DNA from: Aliirhizobium smilacinae
GTDB lineage: Bacteria > Pseudomonadota > Alphaproteobacteria > Rhizobiales > Rhizobiaceae
Assembly (NCBI RefSeq): GCF_006335145.1
Contig: NZ_VDMN01000004.1
Location: 186,001-250,000, forward strand
Length of the DNA: 64,000 bases
Reading direction: 5' to 3'
Shown here: positions 1 through 10,058 of the stretch, in pieces
Position numbering within the stretch: position 1 is the stretch's first letter
How the letters are laid out: every line of letters begins with the position of its first letter
Notes under the pieces: generated by a model
Seen by the model: only the letters and a program-made list of their open reading frames with translations
What the model was told of the DNA's origin: nothing
The model's database searches: none
Made by a program: the position numbers and the translations under genes

Positions 1-2
1 AG

Positions 3-1153
<1,151 letters not shown>

Positions 1154-1154
<1 letters not shown>

Positions 1155-1663
1155 TGGCGAAGATCTGGAGAGAGACCGGTTTTGTTGAGAACGATCCGTG
1201 GATCATCGAGACGGATGAGGTGAAGGCCGAGGGCGAGCAGAAACCGCTTCTGCCGCTTGCAGACTTCATCGAAAAGGCGGAAGCCAGCAACGATGTCGGC
1301 CTCGGCGTATTGATCAGGCCTGCCGACGATGTGCGTCAGCTGGAACCCTATCTCTACCGCATCGAAATCATCGCCGTGGATTTCCCGGCGTTCAGCGATG
1401 GCCGCGCCTTCAGTCACGCCTCGCTGCTGCGTGATCGTCTGGCCTACAAGAACGAATTGCGCGCCGTTGGCGATGTCCTGATCGACCAGGTGCCGCTGAT
1501 GCTCCGTTGCGGTGTCGACAGTTTCGCGGTGAGCAATGCGACGGCGCTGAAACGGCTGGCCGAAGGACGTTTGCCCGGCATTGCCGTGCATTATCAGCCG
1601 ACAGCCCGCCATGCCGAACCCGGCGAAGGTTACAGCTGGCGACGCCGGTCGGTGCCGGCTTGA
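1154..1663 (+). CDS. DUF934 family protein, probable sulfite-reduction accessory protein
   Basis: 169-residue soluble protein of the DUF934 family, whose members are encoded directly downstream of sulfite reductase in many proteobacteria and are thought to assist sulfite reduction; the biochemical role is not established. The ATG at 1154 shares its first base with the cysI stop, which favours it over the GTG three bases upstream. No signal peptide, membrane segment or cysteine-rich motif is visible, so it is unlikely to be an iron-sulfur electron carrier. It sits between cysI and a ferredoxin-NADP reductase gene, as expected for a sulfur-assimilation cassette. The family call comes from context and overall sequence character and is fairly secure; the function is inferred. 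Confidence 0.8.
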
Positions 1664-1815
1664 ACTTAGCTATCTCGCGGAAACAGGTGTCTTAAAGGTG
1701 ACTTTCGGACACATATTTTCTATGCTTTCCGCGACAATGGGCGTGGATGCCTTCAAATGCGCGGCTTGATAGTATATCTCGCTGTCAAAACGTTGAGACC
1801 GAAAGACCGAACGCG

Positions 1816-2628
1816 ATGAACGCTCCTGCGAAAAACGAAGAATTTGCGGTAAAAATCCCGGATGGCGTTTACGCCGAGACGGTGCTGGACGTGCAGCACT
1901 ATACCGACCGGCTGTTCCGTTTCCGCATGACGCGCCCGGCAGGTTTCCGTTTCCGCTCGGGCGAGTTCGCCATGATCGGCCTGATGGTCGGCGAAAAGCC
2001 GGTCTACCGCGCCTATTCGATCGCAAGCCCCGCCTGGGACGAAGAGCTGGAATTCTTCTCTATCAAGGTGCCGGATGGTCCGCTGACCTCGCACCTGCAG
2101 AAGATCAAGCCGGGCGATACGGTACTGATGCGCAAGAAGCCGACCGGCACGCTCGTTCTCGATGCGCTCACCCCCGGCAAGCGTCTCTACATGTTTTCGA
2201 CCGGCACCGGAATCGCTCCGTTCGCCAGCCTGATCCGCGATCCGGAAACCTACGAAAAGTTCGAGGAAGTCATCCTTACCCATACGTGCCGCGAAGTGTC
2301 GGAACTGAAATACGGCCAGGATCTGATCGAAGAGATTAGAAACCACGAGTTTCTGTCCGAATTGGTTGGCGATAAGCTGAAGCTCTATTCGACCGTCACC
2401 CGCGAAGATTACCCCTATCAGGGTCGCATCACCGATCTGATCGAGAACGGCAAGATGTTCACCGATCTCGGCGTACCGCCGCTGGATCCGGCAGTCGACC
2501 GCGGCATGATCTGCGGCTCGGCCGCCATGCTGAAGGACACCAAGGAGCTGCTGGAAAAGGCAGGCCTGACCGAAGGCGCCAACAACAAGCCGAGCGAGTT
2601 CGTGATCGAACGGGCGTTTGTGGGGTAA
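1816..2628 (+). CDS. fpr: Ferredoxin--NADP+ reductase
   Basis: 270-residue FAD flavoenzyme that moves electrons between NADPH and ferredoxin or flavodoxin. Residues of the FAD-binding RxYS motif are visible in YRAYSIASP, the NADP-binding loop in STGTGIAPF, and the C-terminus ends ERAFVG, typical of the bacterial subclass of plant-type FNRs. The frame is open from base 1747, but the residues before MNAPAKNEE are not conserved-looking, so the ATG at 1816 is chosen. It follows the sulfite reductase cassette after a gap of about 150 bases, so it may have its own promoter. It could supply reduced ferredoxin for sulfite reduction and also act in oxidative-stress defence; which dominates cannot be told from sequence. 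Confidence 0.93.
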   Translation: MNAPAKNEEFAVKIPDGVYAETVLDVQHYTDRLFRFRMTRPAGFRFRSGEFAMIGLMVGEKPVYRAYSIASPAWDEELEFFSIKVPDGPLTSHLQKIKPGDTVLMRKKPTGTLVLDALTPGKRLYMFSTGTGIAPFASLIRDPETYEKFEEVILTHTCREVSELKYGQDLIEEIRNHEFLSELVGDKLKLYSTVTREDYPYQGRITDLIENGKMFTDLGVPPLDPAVDRGMICGSAAMLKDTKELLEKAGLTEGANNKPSEFVIERAFVG

Positions 2629-2640
2629 AGGCAGGATGGA

Positions 2641-2673
2641 GCAGTCTGTCCGATGATCGATTGGACGGACTGC
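2641..2673. terminator. Inverted repeat between convergent fpr and MFS genes
   Basis: Arms at 2641-2654 and 2660-2673 pair over 14 bases with two G-U type mismatches around a five-base loop. It lies between two convergent stop codons, where a bidirectional terminator is expected. There is no clear T-run on either side, so simple Rho-independent termination is not certain. Confidence 0.5.
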
Positions 2674-2675
2674 CA

Positions 2676-3977
2676 CTACCTGCTGTCAGCCTGAACTTCC
2701 CTTGCGCTTGGCGCAATCTCGTTCCGGTAGATCACGAAGACCACGAGCGCTATCACCGCGACGCCGCCGCCGACAAGATGCGAGAGCGTATAGCCGCCCT
2801 CGCTGACCAGCCATCCGGCAACGACATTGCTGAGCGATGCGCCGATCCCCTGGACCGTCATCAGGCTGGCGAAACCGACATTGAACCGGCCGCTGCCCTT
2901 GAGGATACGTTCCACCGCGACCGGCGTGACGATACCGAGCAGTCCGGCGCCGACGCCATCGAGGATCTGTACCGGCCAGACCACCCAGAACCCCTCGAAA
3001 CTGCCGGCGATCAACCCGCGTATCGGCAGCGCCGCCAGACCGATCGCAAGCGTTGTCCCGAGCCCGATGCGACGGATGAGAAACGGCGTGGCAACCGCCA
3101 CGGCGACCATGGAAAGCTGCGCGATACCGGTGATGATCGCCGTGGTGCGGAACGGCGTACCGAGTTCGATCGCGAATTGCTGGGCGATCAGCCGGCTCAT
3201 CGGCGCATTGCCGAAATGGAAGATCAAAAGGATCAGCGCGAGAAGGATCAGGCCGCGGCTCTTGAGCAGCACGTCGAAGCCCGAGGGTGACGTCTTGTCC
3301 CCTGCCTCTGCCGCACTCGTCTTCGATTCAAGACCGCGCGCCACCTTGTGGTCGATCCTGGCAGGATCGATCATCGCAATGGCAGCCAATGCGCCGAAGG
3401 CTGTCGCGACCATCAGCCAGATCATGCCGGTCAGTCCGAACAGCGAGATAATCACGTAGACGGCAAACAGCGAAGCGACATTGCCTGTGTGGTTCCAGAA
3501 CTCGTTGCGCGCGATCTGTTGGGAGAAGAGCTTTTCGCCGACCAGTCCGAGCGTCAGGCCCGCCAGTGCCGGACCGATGACGGCCCCGACCACGGCCGTG
3601 CCAATTTGCCCGATCCAGACGATCGACGTGTCGGGAGAAATGAGGGTGATCAGAGCCGCCGCAGTGACAAGCACGACCGGCCCGGCGATCAGCGCCCGCT
3701 TCCATCGCGTACCGTCCACCAGCGCTCCGCAGAGCGGCGTGGCGGCAAGCCCGATCAGGCCGCCGAGGGTGGCGATCAGGCCAAGCGATAAAGACGACCA
3801 GCCGCGCGTGGCAAGAAACGCATCGAGGAAAGGACCGAGCCCGTCCCGCGCATCGGCAAGAAAGAAGTTGAGGACACAGAGCGCGGCCAGCGAACGATCG
3901 GAAACGATCCGCGGCGGCATCTTGCCGACAGGTTGCCCCATCGGCGAAGGGCGAGAAGAAACATCGGTAATGGACAT
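2676..3977 (-). CDS. MFS family transporter
   Basis: Inner-membrane protein of about 433 residues with a hydrophobic pattern matching twelve transmembrane helices and a hydrophilic central loop (around ARIDHKVARGLESKTSAAE) dividing two six-helix halves, as in the major facilitator superfamily. The ATG at 3977 (MSITDV) is preferred over upstream in-frame starts, which add an unlikely arginine- and proline-rich leader. It is transcribed toward fpr and is not in an operon with any neighbour. No substrate-specific motif is recognisable to me, so a drug, sugar or metabolite exporter are all possible. Confidence 0.75.
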   Translation of the reverse strand: MSITDVSSRPSPMGQPVGKMPPRIVSDRSLAALCVLNFFLADARDGLGPFLDAFLATRGWSSLSLGLIATLGGLIGLAATPLCGALVDGTRWKRALIAGPVVLVTAAALITLISPDTSIVWIGQIGTAVVGAVIGPALAGLTLGLVGEKLFSQQIARNEFWNHTGNVASLFAVYVIISLFGLTGMIWLMVATAFGALAAIAMIDPARIDHKVARGLESKTSAAEAGDKTSPSGFDVLLKSRGLILLALILLIFHFGNAPMSRLIAQQFAIELGTPFRTTAIITGIAQLSMVAVAVATPFLIRRIGLGTTLAIGLAALPIRGLIAGSFEGFWVVWPVQILDGVGAGLLGIVTPVAVERILKGSGRFNVGFASLMTVQGIGASLSNVVAGWLVSEGGYTLSHLVGGGVAVIALVVFVIYRNEIAPSAREVQADSR

Positions 3978-4165
3978 GGGGCGTGGGTCCGGCGCGAAAA
4001 TGCGCTGCCACAATGCGCAAACCGGATTTTGGTTGCAGAAGCTTCGCCGCCAGTCACAGACTCTATAAACGAAGCTTTCGTGGAGAAGTGAAAGGCCGCT
4101 CTCGCATAAGCTCCCGACAACGGCGTCAAACGCGCGGCTATGTGAGGAATGATTGAGAGCGGCGC

Positions 4166-5569
4166 TTACCGCTCCCAGTCTTCCTTGTCGGCCTTGGGGC
4201 CGTTGCCGAGCTTGCGTTCGAGCTCGTTGGCCTCGGCTTCGGACATGCGCACTTCAAGTGTCACAGAACCGTCCTCGTTGTCCTCGCGACCATCGACGAC
4301 CGTGTTGCCATAAACCCAGGAGACGACCGAGAGCTTGTCGGCGGGAATGGTCACGCTTGTCTCGGTGAGTACACCAGAAAGCCGCTTGGCGATCTCGTCC
4401 ATCAGGGCATCGAGCCCCTCGCCGGTCACGGCCGAAAGCGCCATGATATTGTCGCGGCCCTTGGCACGCTCGAACAATGCATCATGCGTTTCCGGGTCGA
4501 GACGGTCGATCTTGTTCCAGACCTCGATGAGGCGCTCGGAGCTTTCCTTCTCGTCGATACCGAGATCGGAGAGGATGCGCAGCACATCGTGCGACTGGGC
4601 GGCATTGTCCGGGTCGGACATGTCGCGCACATGCAGGATCAGATCGGCTTCCAGCACCTCTTCCAGCGTCGCACGGAAGGCAGCGACGAGGTGGGTCGGA
4701 AGATCGGAGATGAAACCGACGGTGTCGGAAAGAATGACGGTGCGGCCATGCGGCAGCTTCATCCGACGCAGCGTCGGATCGAGCGTTGCAAACAGCATGT
4801 CTTCGGCCAGAACACCGGCACCGGTAATGCGGTTGAACAATGTCGATTTGCCGGCATTGGTATAACCGACGAGTGCCACGATCGGATGCGGCACCTTGCG
4901 GCGTTTGGCGCGATGTAGCTGGCGGGTCCGAACGACCTGCTCCAGCTCGCGCTCGAGCTTGATGATCTTGTCCTGCAGCTGCCGCCGGTCGGCTTCGATC
5001 TGGGTTTCACCCGGACCGCCCATAAAGCCTGCGCCACCGCGCTGGCGTTCAAGGTGGGTCCAGGACCGGACCAGTCGGCCCTTCTGGTAATTGAGATGCG
5101 CAAGATCGACCTGCAGCGTGCCTTCCTTGGTGGAGGCGCGGCGGCCGAAGATTTCCAGGATGAGGCCGGTACGGTCGATGACCTTGGCACCCCATTCCTT
5201 TTCCAGATTGCGCTGCTGCACGGGCGTCAGCGGGTGATCGACGATCACCAGGCCGGCGTCCTTCTCGTCGAGAAGCGCCTTGATTTCCTCGATCTTGCCG
5301 GTCCCCATCAGGGTCGCAGGCCGCGGCTGGTTGACCGTGACGATCAGTCCCTCGGCGATTTCGAGATCGATGGCGCGGGCAAGTCCCGCGGCTTCTTCCA
5401 GACGTGCTTCATTGGACCGCTGCGGAGCGGCAGTGATCTGGCTATCGCCCGGCGCTGTTCGTGGCCGGGACTGCTTGACCACCGGAACCACCACCACGGC
5501 ACGCATATCGTCCCGGTGCTTTTCGGCTTCCGGGACGAGCGATTCGTTAGACGTATCTCGATTTGAAAT
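4166..5569 (-). CDS. hflX: GTPase HflX, ribosome-associated
   Basis: GTP-binding protein that splits or rescues stalled 70S ribosomes, especially in stress. An N-terminal HflX domain is followed by a glycine-rich linker (GGAGFMGGPGETQ) and a GTPase domain with G1 GYTNAGKS, G3 DTVGF, G4 NKID and G5 LSAVTGEG. It lies 12 bases downstream of the hfq stop in the same frame, the classic hfq-hflX pair. The first ATG is at 5506 (446 residues). In-frame codons between the hfq stop and that ATG read ISNRDTSNESLVPEAEKHRDD and look coding. An ATT at 5569 has AAGGA nine bases upstream, whereas the ATG has no clear ribosome site. I give the longer form (467 residues) with the ATG as the alternative. Confidence 0.9.
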   Translation of the reverse strand: MSNRDTSNESLVPEAEKHRDDMRAVVVVPVVKQSRPRTAPGDSQITAAPQRSNEARLEEAAGLARAIDLEIAEGLIVTVNQPRPATLMGTGKIEEIKALLDEKDAGLVIVDHPLTPVQQRNLEKEWGAKVIDRTGLILEIFGRRASTKEGTLQVDLAHLNYQKGRLVRSWTHLERQRGGAGFMGGPGETQIEADRRQLQDKIIKLERELEQVVRTRQLHRAKRRKVPHPIVALVGYTNAGKSTLFNRITGAGVLAEDMLFATLDPTLRRMKLPHGRTVILSDTVGFISDLPTHLVAAFRATLEEVLEADLILHVRDMSDPDNAAQSHDVLRILSDLGIDEKESSERLIEVWNKIDRLDPETHDALFERAKGRDNIMALSAVTGEGLDALMDEIAKRLSGVLTETSVTIPADKLSVVSWVYGNTVVDGREDNEDGSVTLEVRMSEAEANELERKLGNGPKADKEDWER

Positions 5570-5581
5570 CTGTCTGTGTCC

Positions 5582-5824
5582 TTAAGCTGCGTTTTCTTCG
5601 GTCTCGAACATCTGCATGGGCTGGCCCGGCATGATGGTGGAGATCGCGTGCTTATACACGAGCTGCGAGTGCCCGTCACGGCGAAGAAGAACGCAGAAAT
5701 TATCGAACGAGGTTACGACTCCCGTGAGCTTTACCCCGTTGATGAGGAATATAGTCAGGGAAATCTTCTGCTTACGGACTGTATTGAGAAATAAATCCTG
5801 CAGGTTCTGAGAACGTTCCGCCAT
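5582..5824 (-). CDS. hfq: RNA chaperone Hfq
   Basis: 80-residue Sm-like protein that forms hexamers and helps small RNAs pair with mRNAs. The Sm1 region (QKISLTIFLINGVKLTG) and the Sm2 YKHA motif (VYKHAISTI) are intact, and the length is typical of alphaproteobacterial Hfq, which lacks the long acidic tail of the enterobacterial form. In rhizobia Hfq controls nitrogen fixation regulators, transporters and stress genes. It is followed at once by hflX on the same strand. The upstream gap of about 300 bases to ntrX should contain its promoter, although readthrough from ntrX is also possible. Confidence 0.98.
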   Translation of the reverse strand: MAERSQNLQDLFLNTVRKQKISLTIFLINGVKLTGVVTSFDNFCVLLRRDGHSQLVYKHAISTIMPGQPMQMFETEENAA

Positions 5825-6132
5825 AGCGCCGCTTCTTTCTTTCTTGCCGGCAAAAGCCGGGAAAATGATCTCGTTGATATGAGATGATCAGGAAACGCCC
5901 CGTGTTTCCCTTCCCCCAAAACTCTGGTTATCAAATCGCCGTCTTTTCCGCAATCTCGAAAAAGGCGTCTCGGATATTCGGTGCGACACTGCCCGAATGC
6001 CCGCTGGCGATGGTCTTTGTATCGATTGAAACGATTGGTAGTGCAGATACCAGTCGCGGAGGTCGAGAGGACCTTAATCGATCGCGATATTCGGGACCGC
6101 ACGGATGCGATCCCCGTATTCGTTTGGACGGA
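5825..6132. other. Intergenic gap between ntrX and hfq (308 bases), no gene seen
   Basis: This gap holds no convincing coding sequence on either strand; open frames crossing it are antisense or out-of-frame shadows of hfq and ntrX. It must carry the hfq promoter and leader. Just before hfq there is a short CCGG...CCGG hairpin near 5849-5862 and a purine-rich stretch acting as a weak ribosome site. Nothing matching a known riboswitch or tRNA was recognised. Confidence 0.5.
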
Positions 6133-7497
6133 TCAGACGCCGAGCGATTTCAGCTTCCGGTGCAACGCCGAGCGTTCCATGCCGACGAACTCGGCAGTGC
6201 GGGAAATATTGCCGCCAAAACGATTGATCTGGGCAATCAGGTAATCACGCTCGAACATTTCGCGCGCCTCTCTCAAAGGAAGCGTCATGATGTGGACGTC
6301 ACCCTTGGAAGAGACCTTGGGCAGCATGTCGCCGAGATCCGTCGGCAGCATGTCGGCCGAGATTGCCGTGTCAGGACCATCCGTGCGGGCAAGGATCATC
6401 AGACGTTCGATATTGTTGCGCAGCTGGCGGATGTTGCCCGGCCAGTCATGCGCCTGCAGCACCGCCATCGCGTCATCGCCGATCTTGCGCGGGCGGATAC
6501 CTGCCTGCTCAGACACCTGCCGCATGAACATGTCGACGAGGAAAGGAATGTCCTCCCGGCGTTCGGCCAGCGCGGGTACCTTGACCGGAACCACAGCCAG
6601 GCGATGGTAGAGATCCTCGCGGAAAGCTCCCTCGGAGATCAGGCTCTCGAGATTATAGGCGGTCGACGAAATGATTCGGACATCGACCTTCACCCGCTTT
6701 GATCCGCCGACCCGCTCGAACTGCTGGTCGACAAGCACACGAAGGATCTTGTTCTGAGTCTCGCGCGGCATTTCGCCGATCTCGTCGAGATAGAGAATGC
6801 CGCGATGTGCTTCTTCCAGCGCGCCGATCTTGCGGGCCTGGCCGGGCGTTCCCTCGGTACCAAAAAGTGCCACTTCCATCCGGTCGGGCGTGATCGTCGC
6901 CGCATTAAGAGCGACGAACGGGCCTGTTGCACGCGAGGACTTGCGGTGGATCATCCGGGCGACAAGTTCCTTGCCGGAGCCGGAAGGGCCAAGGATCATG
7001 ATGCGGCTGTTGGTCGGCGCCACTTTTTCGATCGTCTGGCGAAGCTGGGATACAGCAACCGAGGTTCCGACCAATTCGGCCGCGTCACCGGTGCGTTTCT
7101 TCAGCTCGGTGACCTCGCGCTTGAGTTTGGAGTTTTCCAGCGCCCGTTCAGCGATCAAGATCAGCCGGTCCGCCTTGAATGGCTTTTCGATAAAATCGAA
7201 GGCGCCGCGCTTGATCGCGGAGACGGCCGTCTCGACATTGCCGTGACCGGAGATCATCACGACAGGCAGATCGGGATGACGGCTCTTGACCTCGTCCAGC
7301 AATGCCAGACCGTCGAGCTTCGAACCCTGCATCCAGATATCGAGGAAAATCAGCCGCGGCACGCGGTCGGAAATCGCCGCCAATGCACTGTCGCTGTCAT
7401 GCGCCATCCGCGTCTCGTGCCCCTCGTCGGAGAGAATACCCGAAACGATTTCGCGGATATCCGCCTCGTCATCGACGACCAGAATGTCAGACGCCAT
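6133..7497 (-). CDS. ntrX: Nitrogen-responsive response regulator NtrX
   Basis: 454-residue two-component regulator paired with the membrane kinase NtrY. It has an N-terminal receiver with phospho-acceptor Asp53 (FLDIWM), a central AAA+ sigma54-type ATPase domain with Walker A GPSGSGKE and Walker B GILYLDEIGEM, and a Fis-type helix-turn-helix at the C-terminus (GGNISRTAEFVGMERSALHRK). The GAFTGA loop that contacts sigma54 in NtrC is absent: at that place the protein reads FGTEGTPGQARKIG. This is known for alphaproteobacterial NtrX and suggests it does not activate sigma54 promoters in the usual way. Its start overlaps the ntrY end by 11 bases, showing tight coupling. It is linked to nitrogen metabolism, respiration and envelope control in relatives. 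Confidence 0.95.
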   Translation of the reverse strand: MASDILVVDDEADIREIVSGILSDEGHETRMAHDSDSALAAISDRVPRLIFLDIWMQGSKLDGLALLDEVKSRHPDLPVVMISGHGNVETAVSAIKRGAFDFIEKPFKADRLILIAERALENSKLKREVTELKKRTGDAAELVGTSVAVSQLRQTIEKVAPTNSRIMILGPSGSGKELVARMIHRKSSRATGPFVALNAATITPDRMEVALFGTEGTPGQARKIGALEEAHRGILYLDEIGEMPRETQNKILRVLVDQQFERVGGSKRVKVDVRIISSTAYNLESLISEGAFREDLYHRLAVVPVKVPALAERREDIPFLVDMFMRQVSEQAGIRPRKIGDDAMAVLQAHDWPGNIRQLRNNIERLMILARTDGPDTAISADMLPTDLGDMLPKVSSKGDVHIMTLPLREAREMFERDYLIAQINRFGGNISRTAEFVGMERSALHRKLKSLGV

Positions 7498-9757
7498 AAG
7501 CCATTTCCTTGTCTTTATCCGTCACGGGTGAAGCAGCTGCCTCGATATGCGGCAGGAGCACCCTGATCATGGCGCCTTTGCCATGGTCGAAATCGGCGGG
7601 GGCATCGTGCAGTTCGAGCTGCCCCCCATGTTCTTCAATGATTTTCTTGACGATGGCGAGGCCGAGGCCTGTGCCCTTTTCGCGCATCGTCATATAGGGT
7701 TCGAGAATTCGGTGGCGGTTCTCGGTCGGCAGGCCGCTGCCGTTGTCGATCACATCCACGACGAAAAGATCCCGGGCCTTGTCGTAGCTCGAACGGACCA
7801 GCACCTTGCGCCCGTCGCGCTCCTCGTCAGCTGGCACCATCTCGATCGCTTCCACCGCATTCTTGACGAGGTTGCCGAAAGCCTGACCGAGCATGCGCCC
7901 GTCGAACAACCCGTTCAGCGGCTCATCGCCAAGCTCGCGAATGAAATCGACATGCGTCGTGCCCATTTCGCGCAGGAAAATCGAATCCTTCAGGATACCC
8001 CTGAGATCCGTGATTTCCTTGGACGGTTTCGGCATGCGGGCAAAGGACGAAAATTCATCGACCATCCGGCCGATATCGCCGACCTGTCGAACGATCGTAT
8101 CCGTGCACTGGTCAAAGACCGCCCGGTCGTTCTCATCGATCTGCTTGCCGTAACGGCGCTTCAAACGTTCCGCCGAGAGCTGGATCGGTGTCAGCGGGTT
8201 CTTGATCTCATGGGCGATGCGGCGTGCAACGTCTGCCCAGGCGGTCGAGCGCTGCGCGATGACGAGGTCCGTGATGTCGTCGAGCGTGATCACGTAGGAA
8301 TCGCTTGAGGTTCTCTGTTCTTCACGGGTGACCTGAACCGACAAGGTACGTTCCTTGCCGTTGCGCATCAGGTTCACTTCCTTGCGGAATTCGCCACGAG
8401 AGCGCGTCGTTGCCTCGGTCAGCACGTGATCGATTTCGGGCGCTATCTCCTGCAGCGTCTTGCCGATCAGACCATCTTGATCGGTTCCGAGCATTTCCTC
8501 GACCGAAGGATTGACGATGCTGATCCGTCGGTCATCCACCCCGATAACGGCGGCCGTCACGCCGGAAAGCACCGCTTCGATGAAGCGGCGGCGATCATCC
8601 ACTTCATCCTTGGCTTCAAGGATTTCATCCTGCTGCGTCCGGATTTCGGAGATCATCTTGTTGAACGTGCGCGACAGGCTGCCGACGTCACCGTCCGCGG
8701 CGCGAACGGGAACCACGACATTGAGATTGCCGCTGCCGACGGCATCCGCAGCGCTGATCAGAAGACGAATTGGCCGTACGATACGGTCGGCCACCGCGAT
8801 TGCCGCCCAGATGGCTGCCAGAAGAACGATCAGCGCAAATCCGAGATAGAGCACCGCAAAAGCGAACTGAAGCGACGAGCGGCCTGCTTCCATCGCCTTG
8901 TATTCGGCGGTGTTCTCTTCCATCAGGCGCATGGCATTCATGACCTTGGGATCGACAGCGCGGATCGTGTAGAGGAACGTTCCGGTTATGGCATCCGTCT
9001 TCATCACCGCCCCGACAAGGTTGGTGATTCCAGGCGGAATGAGCGTCGGCTGGCCGCCAGCGGCGGACTTGAGCGCATCGGCGGGAATGGCCGGCAGCGG
9101 ACGTTCAGTCTTGATATCGGCCTGCGCGATCGCCTGACCGTCCTCCTGCACGAGGAAGGCACCCAGCATGCCACGCCCGCGGGCCTGCCTTGTCATCAGA
9201 TCGAGAAACCCGGTGCGATCGAGATAGAACATCGCCCGGTTACGTTCGAGGTCGTTGGACATCGAAACGGTCTGGCCCTGCAGATAGCTCGCATTCTCCA
9301 TCATATAGGCGCGGGCGATGTCCTGCGACGACTGCACGATCGATTGCGTGCGCAGCGAGAACCAGCGATCGAGACCGACATTCAACGTCAGACTTGCAAA
9401 AATCGCCACAAGCACCGCCGGTGTAATGGCGACGATGGAAAACAGAACGACGATGCGAACATGAAGGCGTGCAGCCGCTCTGCCCCGATTTCTGGCGCGC
9501 ACAAGCCGCGTGACCTCGCGCCCGATGAGATACATCAGGCCGATGATGAACAGCGAGTTGATGACGGCTGACGCGATGACGACATTGCCGGTCGGCGCAA
9601 TCGGCGTCAGTCCGAGAAGCACGAGCAGCGTGAGGATGGCGCAGACGAGTGCGCCGCCAGCCAGAAGAATGCCCGGCAAAGCGAAGGACGCGCGACGATC
9701 CTGGATAAAGGTCGCAGATTGAGCGTCGGCAAGGGGTGCCGTCCCGCCGTCCACCAT
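7487..9757 (-). CDS. ntrY: Membrane sensor histidine kinase NtrY
   Basis: Sensor kinase of about 756 residues that phosphorylates NtrX. Several N-terminal membrane helices flank a periplasmic region. Then come a HAMP segment (VADRIVRPIRLL), a PAS domain, and the kinase core with phospho-acceptor histidine in RRIAHEIKNPLTPIQ, N-box NLVKNAVEAI and G-boxes DNGSGLP and GTGLGLAI. Two adjacent ATGs (9760 and 9757) follow a strong GGGAGG ribosome site; 9757 has the better spacing, and upstream residues look non-coding. It forms an operon with ntrX. The gap of about 300 bases after ntrC suggests that ntrYX also has its own promoter. Confidence 0.95.
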   Translation of the reverse strand: MVDGGTAPLADAQSATFIQDRRASFALPGILLAGGALVCAILTLLVLLGLTPIAPTGNVVIASAVINSLFIIGLMYLIGREVTRLVRARNRGRAAARLHVRIVVLFSIVAITPAVLVAIFASLTLNVGLDRWFSLRTQSIVQSSQDIARAYMMENASYLQGQTVSMSNDLERNRAMFYLDRTGFLDLMTRQARGRGMLGAFLVQEDGQAIAQADIKTERPLPAIPADALKSAAGGQPTLIPPGITNLVGAVMKTDAITGTFLYTIRAVDPKVMNAMRLMEENTAEYKAMEAGRSSLQFAFAVLYLGFALIVLLAAIWAAIAVADRIVRPIRLLISAADAVGSGNLNVVVPVRAADGDVGSLSRTFNKMISEIRTQQDEILEAKDEVDDRRRFIEAVLSGVTAAVIGVDDRRISIVNPSVEEMLGTDQDGLIGKTLQEIAPEIDHVLTEATTRSRGEFRKEVNLMRNGKERTLSVQVTREEQRTSSDSYVITLDDITDLVIAQRSTAWADVARRIAHEIKNPLTPIQLSAERLKRRYGKQIDENDRAVFDQCTDTIVRQVGDIGRMVDEFSSFARMPKPSKEITDLRGILKDSIFLREMGTTHVDFIRELGDEPLNGLFDGRMLGQAFGNLVKNAVEAIEMVPADEERDGRKVLVRSSYDKARDLFVVDVIDNGSGLPTENRHRILEPYMTMREKGTGLGLAIVKKIIEEHGGQLELHDAPADFDHGKGAMIRVLLPHIEAAASPVTDKDKEMAYGV

Positions 9758-10025
9758 CATTTTCCTCCCGCTGTGGGACCAAACACTTTGTCGCCTGACC
9801 ACATTTGGAAAGACGCTTCAAAATTACCGAAATAGGATGTCCGTCGCTCTGACCGCAAAACGCCGCCGGTCCAACTAGGGCACCTGCGTGACCTCTAAGC
9901 AACGCATTGTGGCGAAAATGCAACGATGATCCTCAACTGTCAAGCAGGCGACGAAGTCGTCATGCGAGAACCCCGCCTATTCACGCAATTATAAGTGAAC
10001 AGGCCGGGTGTTCTGCGGATGAGAG

Positions 10026-10050
10026 AAAACCGTCATGTCCGACGGCTTTT
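10026..10050 (-). terminator. Probable Rho-independent terminator after ntrC
   Basis: Read on the minus strand, a six-base GC-rich stem (GCCGTC with GACGGT, loop GGACAT) is followed by TTTTCTCT. It lies just past the ntrC stop, at the upstream end of the gap before ntrY, so it may limit readthrough from ntrBC into ntrYX. Confidence 0.55.
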
Positions 10051-10058
10051 CACCAATC

